From: [Streptosporangium] indianense
Lineage (GTDB): Bacteria; Actinomycetota; Actinomycetes; Streptomycetales; Streptomycetaceae
Assembly (NCBI RefSeq): GCF_021474405.1
Contig: NZ_JAKEIO010000037.1
Span: forward strand, 1 to 58,855
DNA length: 58,855 bases
Reading direction: 5' to 3'
This document shows, in pieces, positions 7,321 to 16,746 of this stretch. Under the pieces are notes generated by a model. It was not told where the DNA came from. It ran no database searches and worked only from the letters and a program-made list of their open reading frames with translations. Made by a program: the position numbers and the translations under genes. How positions within the stretch are numbered: position 1 is the stretch's first letter; every line of letters begins with the position of its first letter.

Positions 7321-9074
7321 CAGTACTTACGCTCCATCGGCTGGTAGCGGGTCTGGACGACCGGCTTGTAGTCGAGACGGACGGTTTCGGAGCCGTCGGC
7401 GCCGACCTCGCGGTACGCCATGGTGTGCCGCATGAAGTTGACGTCGTCGCGGTTCGGGTAGTCCTCGCGGTAGTGACCGCCGCGGGACTCCTTGCGGGCG
7501 AGCGCGGAGACCGCCATGACCTCGGCGAGGTCGAGCAGGTTGCCCAGCTCGATGGCCTCCAGCAGGTCCGTGTTGAACCGCTTGCCCTTGTCCTGGATCG
7601 AGACGTTCTTGTAGCGCTCGCGCAGCTCCGCGATCTTCTCGACCGCCGTCTTGATGGTCTGCTCGGTGCGGAACACCATGACGTTGGCGTCCATGGTCTC
7701 CTGCAGCTCGCGCCGCAGCTCCGCCACCCGCTCGTTGCCGGTGGCGTCGCGCAGCCGCTCCACCTGCTCGATCACGAGCTCCGCCGGGTTCTCCGGCAGC
7801 TCGACGAACTCCGCCTTCTGCGCGTACTCCGCGGCGGCGATGCCCGCGCGCTTGCCGAAGACGTTGATGTCCAGCAGCGAGTTCGTGCCGAGACGGTTGG
7901 CGCCGTGCACGGAGACGCAGGCGACCTCACCCGCGGCGTACAGGCCGGGAACGACCGTGGTGTTGTCCGCCAGGACCTCACCCTCGACGTTCGTCGGGAT
8001 GCCGCCCATGGCGTAGTGGGCCGTCGGCTGGATCGGGATCGGGTCCGTGTAGGGCTCGATGCCGAGGTAGGTGCGCGCGAACTCCGTGATGTCCGGGAGC
8101 TTGGCGTCCAGCTGCTCCGGCGGGAGGTGCGTGAGGTCGAGGTAGACGTGGTCGCCCTCGGGACCGCAGCCGCGGCCCTCACGGATCTCCGTGTAGATGG
8201 AGCGGGACACGACGTCACGGGACGCGAGGTCCTTCATGACCGGCGCGTACTTCTCCATGAAGCGCTCGCCGTCCTTGTTGCGGAGGATGCCGCCCTCACC
8301 GCGGGCGCCCTCCGTCAGCAGGATGCCCATGCGCCAGATGCCGGTCGGGTGGAACTGGAAGAACTCCATGTCCTCCAGCGGCAGCCCGCGGCGGTAGACG
8401 GCCGCCTGGCCGTCACCGGTGAGCGTGTGGGCGTTGGACGTCACCTTGAAGAACTTGCCGCAGCCGCCGGACGCGTAGACCACGGACTTCGCCTGGAAGA
8501 CGTGGATCTCGCCGGTCGCCAGCTCGTAGGCGACGACACCGGCCGACTTCTTGACGCCGTCGACCTCGGTGATCAGCTGGTCCAGGACGTAGAACTCGTT
8601 GAAGAACTCCACGCCCTCCTTGACGCAGTTCTGGTACAGCGTCTGGAGGATCATGTGGCCGGTGCGGTCGGCCGCGTAGCAGGAGCGGCGGACCGGGGCC
8701 TCGCCGTGGTTCCGGCTGTGACCGCCGAAGCGGCGCTGGTCGATCGTGCCGTTGGGCGTCCGGTTGAACGGCAGGCCCATCTTCTCCAGGTCGAGGACCG
8801 AGTCGATGGCCTCCTTCGCCAGGATCTCGGCGGCGTCCTGGTCGACCAGGTAGTCACCGCCCTTGACCGTGTCGAAGGTGTGCCACTCCCAGTTGTCCTC
8901 CTCCACGTTGGCGAGCGCGGCGGCCATGCCGCCCTGCGCGGCGCCCGTGTGGGAGCGGGTGGGGTACAGCTTGGTCAGCACGGCGGTGCGGCTGCGCTTC
9001 GTGGACTCGATGGCCGCGCGCATGCCCGCGCCACCGGCGCCGACGATGACGGTGTCGTACTTGTGGATCTTCAT
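7320..9074 (-). CDS. sdhA: Succinate dehydrogenase flavoprotein subunit
   Basis: 584 residues, usual length. Oxidises succinate to fumarate in the TCA cycle and respiratory chain. [13 protein letters not shown] is the Rossmann FAD site; His42 in [11 protein letters not shown] is the expected covalent FAD attachment point. Active-site segments FHPTGIW and [14 protein letters not shown] (about 240-265), RDVVSRSI, and [10 protein letters not shown] near 355 are present. The C-terminus ends YQPMERKY. Third gene of the operon, 19 bp after sdhD. No sign of truncation. Confidence 0.98.
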   Translation of the reverse strand: MKIHKYDTVIVGAGGAGMRAAIESTKRSRTAVLTKLYPTRSHTGAAQGGMAAALANVEEDNWEWHTFDTVKGGDYLVDQDAAEILAKEAIDSVLDLEKMGLPFNRTPNGTIDQRRFGGHSRNHGEAPVRRSCYAADRTGHMILQTLYQNCVKEGVEFFNEFYVLDQLITEVDGVKKSAGVVAYELATGEIHVFQAKSVVYASGGCGKFFKVTSNAHTLTGDGQAAVYRRGLPLEDMEFFQFHPTGIWRMGILLTEGARGEGGILRNKDGERFMEKYAPVMKDLASRDVVSRSIYTEIREGRGCGPEGDHVYLDLTHLPPEQLDAKLPDITEFARTYLGIEPYTDPIPIQPTAHYAMGGIPTNVEGEVLADNTTVVPGLYAAGEVACVSVHGANRLGTNSLLDINVFGKRAGIAAAEYAQKAEFVELPENPAELVIEQVERLRDATGNERVAELRRELQETMDANVMVFRTEQTIKTAVEKIAELRERYKNVSIQDKGKRFNTDLLEAIELGNLLDLAEVMAVSALARKESRGGHYREDYPNRDDVNFMRHTMAYREVGADGSETVRLDYKPVVQTRYQPMERKY

Positions 9075-9093
9075 GATTCTCGCAGCCCCGTGC

Positions 9094-9576
9094 CTAGCGG
9101 ATGTTCGGGTCGAAGGTGAAGATCACCAGCGTGCCCAGCAGGATGGTGAACACCGTGGCGGTGTAGAGCAGGCCCTTGAGCCACAGCCGGGTGTTCGCGC
9201 GCTCCGCGTAGTCGTTGATGACCGTGCGCAGGCCGTTGGCGCCGTGCAGCATGGCGAGCCACAGCATCAGCAGGTCCCAGACCTGCCAGAACGGGGACGC
9301 CCAGCGGCCGGCCACGAAGGCGAAGCCGATCTTGGAGACGCCGCCGTCCAGCACGAGCTGGATCAGCAGGTGGCCGAGGACGAGGACGACCAGCACGACG
9401 CCGGACAGACGCATGAAGAGCCAGGCGGCCAGCTCGAAGTTGCCCCGGGTGCTCTTCGGGGTCTTCTTGGTGCGCTGGCGCGGGGCCTCGATGAGCGGCG
9501 CCGGGTTGTCGACGGTGTAGACGGCGCCGCCCTCGACGGGGCCGACGCCGGCGGCGGACTTCTCAGTCGTGGACAT
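9094..9576 (-). CDS. sdhD: Succinate dehydrogenase hydrophobic membrane anchor
   Basis: 160 residues. A polar N-terminus of about 50 residues is followed by three hydrophobic helices (starting near [20 protein letters not shown], then [19 protein letters not shown], then [20 protein letters not shown]). The S-G-V and HGANGLR motifs are typical of the heme b/quinone site of SDH anchors. Placed 5 bp after sdhC and 19 bp before sdhA. The sdhC/sdhD names follow gene order; anchor naming varies between databases. Confidence 0.93.
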   Translation of the reverse strand: MSTTEKSAAGVGPVEGGAVYTVDNPAPLIEAPRQRTKKTPKSTRGNFELAAWLFMRLSGVVLVVLVLGHLLIQLVLDGGVSKIGFAFVAGRWASPFWQVWDLLMLWLAMLHGANGLRTVINDYAERANTRLWLKGLLYTATVFTILLGTLVIFTFDPNIR

Positions 9577-9581
9577 TGGCG

Positions 9582-9962
9582 TCAGCTCCCGAAGAGTTCA
9601 CGAGCGGCGTGGCCGAGAACGGGGTAGATCGCCCCGAGCATCAGCACGACCCAGAGGGCTACGACGGTCCAGAGCATCTGCTTCTGGTACCGGGCGCCCT
9701 TGATCCAGAAGTCGACGGCGATGACGCGCAGGCCGTTGAGCGCGTGGAAGAGGATGGCGGCGACGAGGCCGTACTCCAGCAGCGCGACGATCGGCGTCTT
9801 GTACGTGGCCACGACGTTGTCGTAGGCCTCAGGGGACACGCGGACGAGGGCGGTGTCCAGCACATGAACGAACAGGAAGAAGAAGATGAGGACGCCGGTG
9901 ACTCGGTGAGCCACCCAGGACCACATTCCTTCCCGGCCGCGGTACAGCGTTCCAGCCGGCAC
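9582..9962 (-). CDS. sdhC: Succinate dehydrogenase cytochrome b556 subunit
   Basis: 126 residues from the GTG at 9962, which has GGAGG eight bases upstream. A longer frame to 10115 adds 51 unlike residues and is rejected. Starts PAGTLYRGREGMWSWVAHRVTGVLIFFFLFVHVLD: the HR..G....FLF.H pattern gives quinone-site and heme-ligand residues. Three membrane helices; HALNGLRVI lies before the third. First gene of sdhCDAB. Confidence 0.95.
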   Translation of the reverse strand: MPAGTLYRGREGMWSWVAHRVTGVLIFFFLFVHVLDTALVRVSPEAYDNVVATYKTPIVALLEYGLVAAILFHALNGLRVIAVDFWIKGARYQKQMLWTVVALWVVLMLGAIYPVLGHAARELFGS

Positions 9963-10183
9963 GGAAGTTTCCTCCGGGAGCGGGGATTGGGGCCGCGCCG
10001 GCTTGGTGTGTCGGTCGGGCCCGGCCGGGTACGGTCCACCGGCCCCCAGCATCGTAGCGAGGCGCTGCCGCTGGGCTGAGCCGGGGTCCCGGGGTGTGAT
10101 CAAACTGGCACGCAAAGGGGTACTGGTGGGCTAGTGCGGCCAGGGAGGCGAGGGGTGCCTCCGGGGCTGCCGGGTGCGGGCCG

Positions 10184-10684
10184 TCAGTGGTTGATCGCGC
10201 CCGCGCGGCGCCAGCCGCTTGTCGATTGGGGTCCCGCGCCCCTGAGGGCGTGCAGCAGCCGTTCCCTCGCGAGCCGCCGGAGTTCGTCCGCCGCGACCAC
10301 GCGCTCCTCTTCGGGATCGTTCGTCAATCGTGACCGGACGGCCTCCAGGAGCCGGTCCAGGGCCTCGGAGGGGGACACGCCGTCCAGGCAGATGACGAAC
10401 ACGTGTCCGAAGCGGGCCTCGTAGGCGGCGTGCGCCGCGCTCAGGGCGGTGTGGGCGGCGGAGTACATGTCGGGCGGGAGCGTGGGAAGCGGCTCGGCCG
10501 CCAGTGCTTCGGTGAGGTCGGGCCAGCCGAGGTCGTAGGCCGCCTCGTCCGCCGCGGCCAGCAGGGAGTCCAGGTCCGGGTAGGGACGGTGCTCCGCGAC
10601 GCGCCGGGCCCAGCGGAGGCTGCGCAGGCAGGAGAGGAGGACCTGCTCCAGGTCCTCCTCGGAGGCGGCGTTGAGGTGCTCCAC
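10184..10684 (-). CDS. OHCU decarboxylase-like protein, degenerate active site
   Basis: 166 residues similar overall to 2-oxo-4-hydroxy-4-carboxy-5-ureidoimidazoline decarboxylase, the last step of urate to allantoin. Visible are LNAASEEDLEQVLLSCLRSLRWA near the start and AAYEARFGHVFVICLDG in the middle. The catalytic HPRIG motif is not there; the equivalent place reads AEPLPTLPPD. No other purine-catabolism gene is adjacent. The fold is probably right, but decarboxylase activity is doubtful. Divergent from the hexosaminidase gene, with 224 bp between. Confidence 0.7.
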   Translation of the reverse strand: MEHLNAASEEDLEQVLLSCLRSLRWARRVAEHRPYPDLDSLLAAADEAAYDLGWPDLTEALAAEPLPTLPPDMYSAAHTALSAAHAAYEARFGHVFVICLDGVSPSEALDRLLEAVRSRLTNDPEEERVVAADELRRLARERLLHALRGAGPQSTSGWRRAGAINH

Positions 10685-10908
10685 CGGTATGGCGCGTCGA
10701 CCGGGGAGATCGGGGAGACGGTGCGCGGGCAGCGTGGGTCCTCGTGGGCGTCACGTGTGTCAGCAGGGCAAGTCGTGAGAGATGTGACGCCACGCTATCG
10801 AGTACGACCATGACGTGTCCGAGGGATGCCTGAATTTCACTCGGGAGGGAGGGTTTCGACGCGCGTGGTGGACGCGCGCCATGCGGCCCCGGGTCTTAGG
10901 TTGGCTGG

Positions 10909-12570
10909 GTGAGTCAGCACAGGCGCCGGACTTCGGCGAAGCAGGGGAAACAGCGGCAGGTGCTGGTCGTGGCCATGGCGGTAGCCCTGGTCGTCGTCGC
11001 GGCCGGGGTGAGTCTCGGGCTCTGGGCGGCCTCGGGCGGCGACGACGGGTCCACCGGCTCGGAGGCCAGATCCTCGCAGGGGGCCAGCGCGGCGGCGCCC
11101 CCGGACGGGGCGCCGGAAGCGGCCCCCAGCCCGACCCGCTCCTACCCCCTCTCCGAGGCGCCCCGCACCATCCCCGCCGTGCGCGACCACGAGCCGGCGC
11201 GCGGCCCGGGCTGGCAGCCCGAGAAGGGCAGCCGGGTGGTCGTGGACGACCCCGCGCTGGCCGACGAGGGGAAGCTGGTCGCCGACGAGCTCGGGATGAC
11301 GTACGCGGGCGAGAAGGACGACAAGAAGGCCGGGGACCTGCGGCTGGCACTGAACGGCGACAAGGGGGCGAACCCCGAGTCGTACGTGATGACCGTGCGC
11401 GACGGGCGGGTGGAGATCGACGGGCCCACCGATGCGGGGGTCTTCTACGGCACCCGCACGCTCAAGCAGGAGACCCACGACGGCGGCACGGCCCCCGAGG
11501 GCGTCGTGAAGGACGAGCCGGCCAAGCCGCAGCGCGGGTTCATGCTGGACATCGCCCGGAAGTACTTCACGGCCGACTGGATCGAGGACCGCGTCCGGGA
11601 ACTGGGCGACCTGAAGTTCAACCAGCTGGGGCTGCACTTCTCCGACGACCAGGGATTCCGGATCGAGTCCGACACGCAACCGGAGATCGTGTCCCAGCCG
11701 CATCTGACCAAGGCGCAGGTACGGAAGATCATCGACCTCGCGGAGAGCCGGCACATCACCGTCGTGCCCGAGATCGATTCGCCCGGGCACCTGGGCGCGG
11801 TCCTGCGTGCCCACCCCGACCTGCAGCTGCGCACCGCGCAGGGCTCGGCGGTGCAGGGCGCCATCGACATCTCCAAGCCCGAGAGCGCCGAGATCGTCGA
11901 CGAGCTGCTGAACGAGTACGCGGACCTCTTCCCCGGCAAGCCCTGGCACCTCGGGGCCGACGAGTACCAGGCGCTGGTCCGCTCCGACCCGGAGGCGTCG
12001 TTCCCGCAGCTGGCCGCGGCCGCGCAGGAGAAATACGGCTCCGGCGCCACGGTCGCCGACCTCACCACCGGATGGCTCAACGACCGGGCCGCCACCGTCC
12101 GCAAGCACGACCGCACCCCGCGCGCGTGGAACGACGGCTTCTTCCGCGGCACGTCCGTCGAGCCCGACAAGGACATCCAGGTCGCCTACTGGACCGGCAA
12201 GGAGATCGGCGCCCGGGAGCCCCTGGAGTACCTCCAGGCCGGCCGCAACGTGATCAACTACAACGACGAGTTCCTGTACTACGTGCTCGGCGAGCCGCAG
12301 ACCTTCGTCTACCCGACGGGGCAGCGGATCTACGAGCAGTGGACGCCACGGGTGCTGCGCGGCACCGCGGCCGTGCCGGCGCGTTACGACGGCCAGATCC
12401 TCGGCGGGAACCTCGCCGTCTGGTGCGACCTGGCGAACTCCCAGACGCAGGGCCAGGTCGCGGCCGGGGTCCGGATGCCGCTGCGGGCGACCGTCCAGAA
12501 GCTGTGGGACCCGGGCGAGCCCGAGCTGACCTGGGCGCAGTTCCGGGCGCTGGCGGACAGGCTCGGCTGA
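10909..12570 (+). CDS. Secreted/membrane-anchored GH20 beta-N-acetylhexosaminidase
   Basis: 553 residues. A hydrophobic segment (about 19-42) follows a basic N-terminus, giving a signal anchor or signal peptide. A GH20b-type alpha/beta domain (about 110-200) precedes the catalytic barrel, which starts at QRGFMLDIARKYF and contains LGLHFSDDQGFRIES, VVPEIDSPGH, and HLGADEY with the catalytic Asp-Glu pair near 348-349. The motif is GAD rather than the common GGD. Releases terminal GlcNAc/GalNAc from chitin or peptidoglycan fragments outside the cell. GTG start without a clear ribosome binding site. I see no DasR-like operator upstream. Confidence 0.9.
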   Translation: MSQHRRRTSAKQGKQRQVLVVAMAVALVVVAAGVSLGLWAASGGDDGSTGSEARSSQGASAAAPPDGAPEAAPSPTRSYPLSEAPRTIPAVRDHEPARGPGWQPEKGSRVVVDDPALADEGKLVADELGMTYAGEKDDKKAGDLRLALNGDKGANPESYVMTVRDGRVEIDGPTDAGVFYGTRTLKQETHDGGTAPEGVVKDEPAKPQRGFMLDIARKYFTADWIEDRVRELGDLKFNQLGLHFSDDQGFRIESDTQPEIVSQPHLTKAQVRKIIDLAESRHITVVPEIDSPGHLGAVLRAHPDLQLRTAQGSAVQGAIDISKPESAEIVDELLNEYADLFPGKPWHLGADEYQALVRSDPEASFPQLAAAAQEKYGSGATVADLTTGWLNDRAATVRKHDRTPRAWNDGFFRGTSVEPDKDIQVAYWTGKEIGAREPLEYLQAGRNVINYNDEFLYYVLGEPQTFVYPTGQRIYEQWTPRVLRGTAAVPARYDGQILGGNLAVWCDLANSQTQGQVAAGVRMPLRATVQKLWDPGEPELTWAQFRALADRLG

Positions 12571-12663
12571 CCGGCACGAATTGGGCCATACGCCTGCGAA
12601 CTCCCGTACGACTGTGGTGGTCTTCTCACGAGCAGCATCGAATATGCCGGGGGGAACCGGGAC

Positions 12664-13170
12664 ATGGGCTACTGGGGATATTTCGTCGTGGGCCGCGGGG
12701 AGCGTCCGCTGCCGGAGCTGGACGCGCTGGCGGGGGCCGGGGACGCCGTCACGCAGCGCGCCTCGGCGCCGGGCGGATGGCAGGTGTGGGAGTTCCCGAG
12801 CAGCGAGGGCGACATCGGGAACATGAACGCCCTCGCCCGGGAGACCGGGGCGCCCGCGCTCTTCGGGTACGTCATGAACAGCGCGTGCGTGGTGCTGGAG
12901 GCCGCGGCCCCGGAGAGCGGGGCGTGGACGACCTGCCTCGCGCGCTCCGCGATGGCCGGGTACCTGGGGTCGGGCCGGGAGGGGCTCACGCTGGAGGACT
13001 ACTTCCTGGAGCCCGGTGACGCCGCCGAGCGGGCGGTGCGCTGGGCCGCGGAGGCCGGGCGCGAGGTGAACGCCGACGCGCTGGTGGACGTACTGACTTC
13101 AGACCCTGATCCCCTGGCCGAAAACCTCTTGTTCCACTTCCTCGACAGGCTGGGTGTGGTGCCCCTGTGA
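12664..13170 (+). CDS. Hypothetical protein
   Basis: 168 residues, acidic, no membrane segment. Starts MGYWGYFVVGRGERPLPEL; the first 60 residues look like a small alpha/beta domain with several Trp/Tyr. The second half (from about residue 70) is helical and holds a YVMNSACVVLEA stretch. I recognise it only as a Streptomyces-type conserved hypothetical. GGGGGAACCGGGAC precedes the ATG. On the plus strand between the hexosaminidase and another hypothetical gene; no function can be inferred. Confidence 0.75.
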   Translation: MGYWGYFVVGRGERPLPELDALAGAGDAVTQRASAPGGWQVWEFPSSEGDIGNMNALARETGAPALFGYVMNSACVVLEAAAPESGAWTTCLARSAMAGYLGSGREGLTLEDYFLEPGDAAERAVRWAAEAGREVNADALVDVLTSDPDPLAENLLFHFLDRLGVVPL

Positions 13171-13278
13171 CACTCCGGGGCCGTCGCACGCAGTAAGGGG
13201 AGGTGCGGGTTCCGTGAGGGGTGACGGCTGGCAGCGGCCTGGCCGGGCCTCGGAGAAGGCCCGCGGAGGGAGACGTGG

Positions 13279-13833
13279 ATGAGCCTGGTGGAGTTGATCG
13301 CACAGGCCGACGAGCGCGGGCTGGCCGCGAGCGGGCTGGCTTGTTTGGATCGGTGCGTGCCCCTGCTGGGCGGCGACGACGAGATCCTCAGGCCGGTGTG
13401 GGCGAGTCTCAGCGACGGCGCCGGTGCCGAGGAGTGGGGCGAGCGGCTGGAGCAGGCGCGCGGCAAGCTGGACGCGGCCGGCGCCGGGGACGAGGCGGCC
13501 GCGCTCGCCCACCGGATGCTCGAGGCCGCCCCCGCCGAGCGGTCCGCCGCCGCGGTCCGGGTGTGGGCCGACGCCTGCTCCGTGGCCTCCCTCCAGATCC
13601 ACCGGCTCCTCGACACCGCCGAGGACGACGCCGCGTCCGTCGACTCCCGCCGCGAAGGGCGCACGGACGGCATGTCGCCCCTCGTCGCCGCCGAACTGCG
13701 CCGCCAGGTCACCGTCCTGGAGGTCCTCGCCGGACACGGTCCGGCCGGGCTGCGCCGGGCCCTGGAGGTGTCGGTCGAGGGACGTCGGGTCCTGCGCGCG
13801 GTGGTCTCCCGCCGGAGCCGGCAACAAGGCTGA
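13279..13833 (+). CDS. Hypothetical helical protein
   Basis: 184 residues, almost entirely helical, rich in Ala, Glu and Arg, no membrane segment. The ATG is preceded by GGAGGGAGACGTGG, so the start is well supported. The LACLDRCVPLLGGDDEIL segment is the most distinctive part. Not recognised. 108 bp after the preceding hypothetical gene; co-transcription is possible. Confidence 0.7.
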   Translation: MSLVELIAQADERGLAASGLACLDRCVPLLGGDDEILRPVWASLSDGAGAEEWGERLEQARGKLDAAGAGDEAAALAHRMLEAAPAERSAAAVRVWADACSVASLQIHRLLDTAEDDAASVDSRREGRTDGMSPLVAAELRRQVTVLEVLAGHGPAGLRRALEVSVEGRRVLRAVVSRRSRQQG

Positions 13834-13986
13834 CGGAAGCGGCCCCGGGTGCCCCGACCGGCCTAAACCCCGTTCCTGGGAGAGTCCTGTGACTGTCCCT
13901 TGGGCGAGGTGGGGTGGTCCTGCGCCGCTTCGAAGAAGTCGCCGGTTCCGGGTGACGAAACGCTTCGCCCCAGCGCTTTCCCGGGT

Positions 13987-14382
13987 GTGACGACTCAAGC
14001 GGAGACCAGGCCATCGGCGGCTGCGAAGCCGCTGCGATGGGCGGCGGACACGGTGGCGACGATGCGCGAGGGAGCCCGGCTGCACCTCGACTACTCGGCG
14101 CAGAGCCTGTGGAGCGTCGACCGGATGATCGAGGGGATACGGAGGGAGGGGGCGCCCGACGCCGCCGTGCAGCAGGTGCTGCGCGGCTTCGGCGCGTACG
14201 CCGGTGAGGTGATGGCGCGTCAGACCGGCGCCGAGTGGTGGGCGACCGGCGGCGACCACTGGATCCGCACCCCCGACGGGCGCCTGTGGGACCCCCTCGA
14301 CGAGGCCCGCCGCTGCTACGGCGGCCATGGCTCACTGCGGCTGCTGTGCCGGGACGCGATGAGCACCGCGCCCCGGCGTTAG
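13987..14382 (+). CDS. Hypothetical protein
   Basis: About 131 residues from the GTG at 13987. The start is uncertain (ATG at 14062 and an upstream in-frame start at 13900 are alternatives) and none has a good ribosome binding site. The C-terminal half is the conserved-looking part: HLDYSAQSLWSVDRMIEG, FGAYAGEVMARQTGAEWW, then WIRTPDGRLWDPLDEARR. The layout recalls small Streptomyces proteins with a W-rich C-terminus. Converges on the amidase gene with a 2-bp gap. Confidence 0.65.
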   Translation: MTTQAETRPSAAAKPLRWAADTVATMREGARLHLDYSAQSLWSVDRMIEGIRREGAPDAAVQQVLRGFGAYAGEVMARQTGAEWWATGGDHWIRTPDGRLWDPLDEARRCYGGHGSLRLLCRDAMSTAPRR

Positions 14383-14384
14383 CG

Positions 14385-15584
14385 TCACCGCGCCGGGAGG
14401 TTCTCGTCGCCCTCGTCGCGGTCCTCTTCCAGGCCCTCGGCCCCGGGCCAGGGCGGCTCGGTGGCGAGTGCGGCCGTCGTGGTGGCGTTCGCGGCCAGGG
14501 CGCGGATCGCGGGCAGGTCGTCGTAGAGGTGCTGCCCGGGGCACTCGGTCGGGTAGCCGTCGCGGTGGCCGGAGACACGGTGGAACGTCACCCGCTGGCC
14601 CAGCTTGTACTTGCCGTTGTCGGCACCCGAGGTCAGCACGACCGTCCCGGTCGGGTCGATGCCGTAGAGGCCGAGCTTCCACGCGGCGACCTTGGCGACC
14701 GACTGGCGCACCGCCGCGTTGGTGGCCGCCGTGGAGTAGTCGCCGAGCACCGAGACGCTGCTGGTGGCGGTGTTGAACCCGTAGGTGTGCGCGCCGAGGA
14801 CGGGCTTGTCGACGCCGCCCGCACGTCCCTCGAAGACCGTGCCGCACTTGTCGACGAGGAAGTGGTAGCCGATGTCGTTCCAGCCATTGCTCTGCACGTG
14901 GTAGAGGAACACGCCGCGCACGATCGACGCCGACTCGGAGCAGGCGTAACTGTTGGTGCCCGCCGTGTGGTGGACGAACATCGCCTTGGTGTTGCCCGTG
15001 TAGGTGGGCGGGTCCTTCACCAGGGACTCGTTGGCCCCCCAGGCGGAGCGCGAGACCATGACGGGACGCTCGGCCGACCGCGGACCGGCGGCCGGGCGGA
15101 CGAGGCCCGGCCCGACGGCCGCGGTGTGCACAGCGGCCGGCCCGGCCTCGGGATCGACCAGTTCGACGCGGAGCCCCTCAGGCAGGCGTGAGCCCGTCAC
15201 CCGCACCTGGACGCCGTCCGAGGGCCCCGTCCACAGCGGCTGGGTGCTGCCGCGCACGCCGGTCCGGTCGCGGTCGGGGCCGGTCTCGGGCGCACGGCCG
15301 TCTGCCTCCAGGGGGCGCCAGGCGGTCCACGCGCCGCTCCCCCGGGAGCGGGTGCGGACCTGAGCGGTGCCGTCCAGGGTCGCGTGCGGGTCGTCCCAGG
15401 TGATGCCGATCAGACTGAACGGCTCGGTGGTGCGCGGGGCGAGGGACCTGTCGTGGGGATCGTCGTCCGGCACCCCGAGGGTGTGCACACCGTCCGAGGG
15501 GGTGGCCCGGGCGGGCTGGGTGAGGCCGAGGGCACCGAGGGCCAGGGCGGTGGCGACGGCGGTGCGCAGGAGGCGGGATGTCAT
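14385..15584 (-). CDS. Secreted peptidoglycan recognition protein / N-acetylmuramoyl-L-alanine amidase
   Basis: 399 residues from the ATG at 15584, with AAAGGCGAG upstream. A signal peptide is clear (LLRTAVATALALGALG, cleavage near ARA-TP). After a linker domain of about 170 residues, the amidase_2/PGRP domain starts at VSRSAWGANESL and carries the zinc ligands: FVHHTAG, the middle YHFLVDKCGTVFEGR block, and VSGHRDGYPTECPG near the end. Predicted to cleave the bond between MurNAc and L-Ala in the cell wall. The short acidic C-tail (EGLEEDRDEGDEN) is unusual. Confidence 0.92.
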   Translation of the reverse strand: MTSRLLRTAVATALALGALGLTQPARATPSDGVHTLGVPDDDPHDRSLAPRTTEPFSLIGITWDDPHATLDGTAQVRTRSRGSGAWTAWRPLEADGRAPETGPDRDRTGVRGSTQPLWTGPSDGVQVRVTGSRLPEGLRVELVDPEAGPAAVHTAAVGPGLVRPAAGPRSAERPVMVSRSAWGANESLVKDPPTYTGNTKAMFVHHTAGTNSYACSESASIVRGVFLYHVQSNGWNDIGYHFLVDKCGTVFEGRAGGVDKPVLGAHTYGFNTATSSVSVLGDYSTAATNAAVRQSVAKVAAWKLGLYGIDPTGTVVLTSGADNGKYKLGQRVTFHRVSGHRDGYPTECPGQHLYDDLPAIRALAANATTTAALATEPPWPGAEGLEEDRDEGDENLPAR

Positions 15585-15975
15585 ACGGCGCTCGCCTTTC
15601 GTGGGCGGTGGCATCGCCGGCAGAGGTCCCCGGTCCGTCACTTGGCCGAAACGTCCACGGCGCCGGCGTCCCGAGGACGGCGGGCCGGGATGACCCGAAC
15701 GGTCCTCGTGCCGGGAGGCCCAGCGGGGCCGTCGGCCGGATGCCCCGGACGGCCGCCGGGCCGGGAGGACCCGAAGGGCCGTCGGGCCGGATGCCCCGGA
15801 CGGTCGTCGGGCCGGAGGACTCGAAGGGCCAGGCCGCGTCGCGCCGAACGGTCGTCAGGGCTGCTCGCCTCGAAGGGACTTCGGACCCCGGCGTCTGACG
15901 CGCTGTGACACTTCCGCGCGGACCGGCGCTGATCACCGTGGCAGGGCGCGCAGGCGGCACGGACGAGGACGGTAC
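15585..15975. other. Gene-free stretch holding tandem repeats
   Basis: 391 bp between divergent genes (the amidase, minus strand, and the first sigma gene, plus strand). It contains four degenerate 50-bp tandem copies (15676-15874). Promoters for both genes must lie here, but I see no convincing -35/-10 pair. No credible small ORF. Confidence 0.6.
15676..15874. repeat. Four degenerate 50-bp tandem repeats
   Basis: Units begin at 15676, 15726, 15776 and 15826. The middle two are closest, sharing CCGGATGCCCCGGACGG and GGCCGGGAGGAC/GGCCGGAGGAC, each ending in CGAA before GGGCC. The outer two are more diverged. Confidence 0.75.
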
Positions 15976-16593
15976 TTGGGTCAGGGAGCGGCACCCCGGC
16001 GCGGGCAGGCGTACGACGGGGAACTGGGTGCGGCCGTCGCGCGGGCCCAGCAGGGCGACGAGGCGGCCTTCGCGGTCGCCTACCGGCTCGTGCAGCCCGG
16101 ACTGCTCGGCTATCTGCGCGGCCTGGTCGGGGACGACGCGGAGGACGTGGCGTCCGACGCCTGGCTGGAGATCGCCCGGGACCTCGGAAGGTTCCGGGGC
16201 GACGGGGCCGGCTTCCGCGGCTGGACGGCGACCATCGCCCGGCACCGGGCGTTGGACCACCTGCGCCGGCAGCGGGTACGGCCCCGTTCGTCCGCGCTGG
16301 AGCAGGACGTCCTGGAACTGCCCGGACCGCAGAACACGTACGACCTGGCGCTGGAGGCCATCTCCACCGAGCACGCCCTGGAGCTGGTCCGGGGGCTGCC
16401 GCGGGACCAGGCCGAGGCCGTGCTGCTGCGGGTCGTGGTCGGCCTCGACGGCCCGGCTGCCGCACGGGTCCTGGGCAAGCGGCCGGGCGCGGTTCGCACG
16501 GCCGCCCACCGGGGCCTGAAGCGCCTCGCCCGGCAGCTGGGCGCGGAGAGTGTGACGGATGAGGCTCCCCGGACGCTGGGTGAGTCGACGTAG
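15976..16593 (+). CDS. ECF-type RNA polymerase sigma factor, first of a tandem pair
   Basis: 205 residues. Region 2 is AAVARAQQGDEAAFAVAYR through EDVASDAWLEIARDLGRFRG and FRGWTATIARHRALDHLRR; region 4 is RGLPRDQAEAVLLRVVVGLDGPAAARVLGKRPGAVRTAAHRGL. TTG start at 15976 with GAGGACGG upstream; no later in-frame start keeps region 2 intact. A membrane protein follows after 153 bp. The sigma gene at 17927 is a clear paralogue with the same downstream architecture, so the arrangement is duplicated. Confidence 0.88.
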   Translation: MGQGAAPRRGQAYDGELGAAVARAQQGDEAAFAVAYRLVQPGLLGYLRGLVGDDAEDVASDAWLEIARDLGRFRGDGAGFRGWTATIARHRALDHLRRQRVRPRSSALEQDVLELPGPQNTYDLALEAISTEHALELVRGLPRDQAEAVLLRVVVGLDGPAAARVLGKRPGAVRTAAHRGLKRLARQLGAESVTDEAPRTLGEST

Positions 16594-16746
16594 CGGAACC
16601 GATGGTTTCGCGGACGGGTCCACAGGGGCGGCGTGGGCCGGGCGCTCTGAACAGGGCGGACCGGCGGGACGTACTGGGGCCCGGCGGACCGGCCCGCGCC
16701 GGTTCGCCAGAAGAATCGATCGGATCGAGCAGGGACGGAAACGGAC

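Noticed and set aside
10685..10908. DasR operator for the hexosaminidase
   Set aside because: I looked for an ACTGGTCTAGACCAGT-like 16-mer and found no good match.
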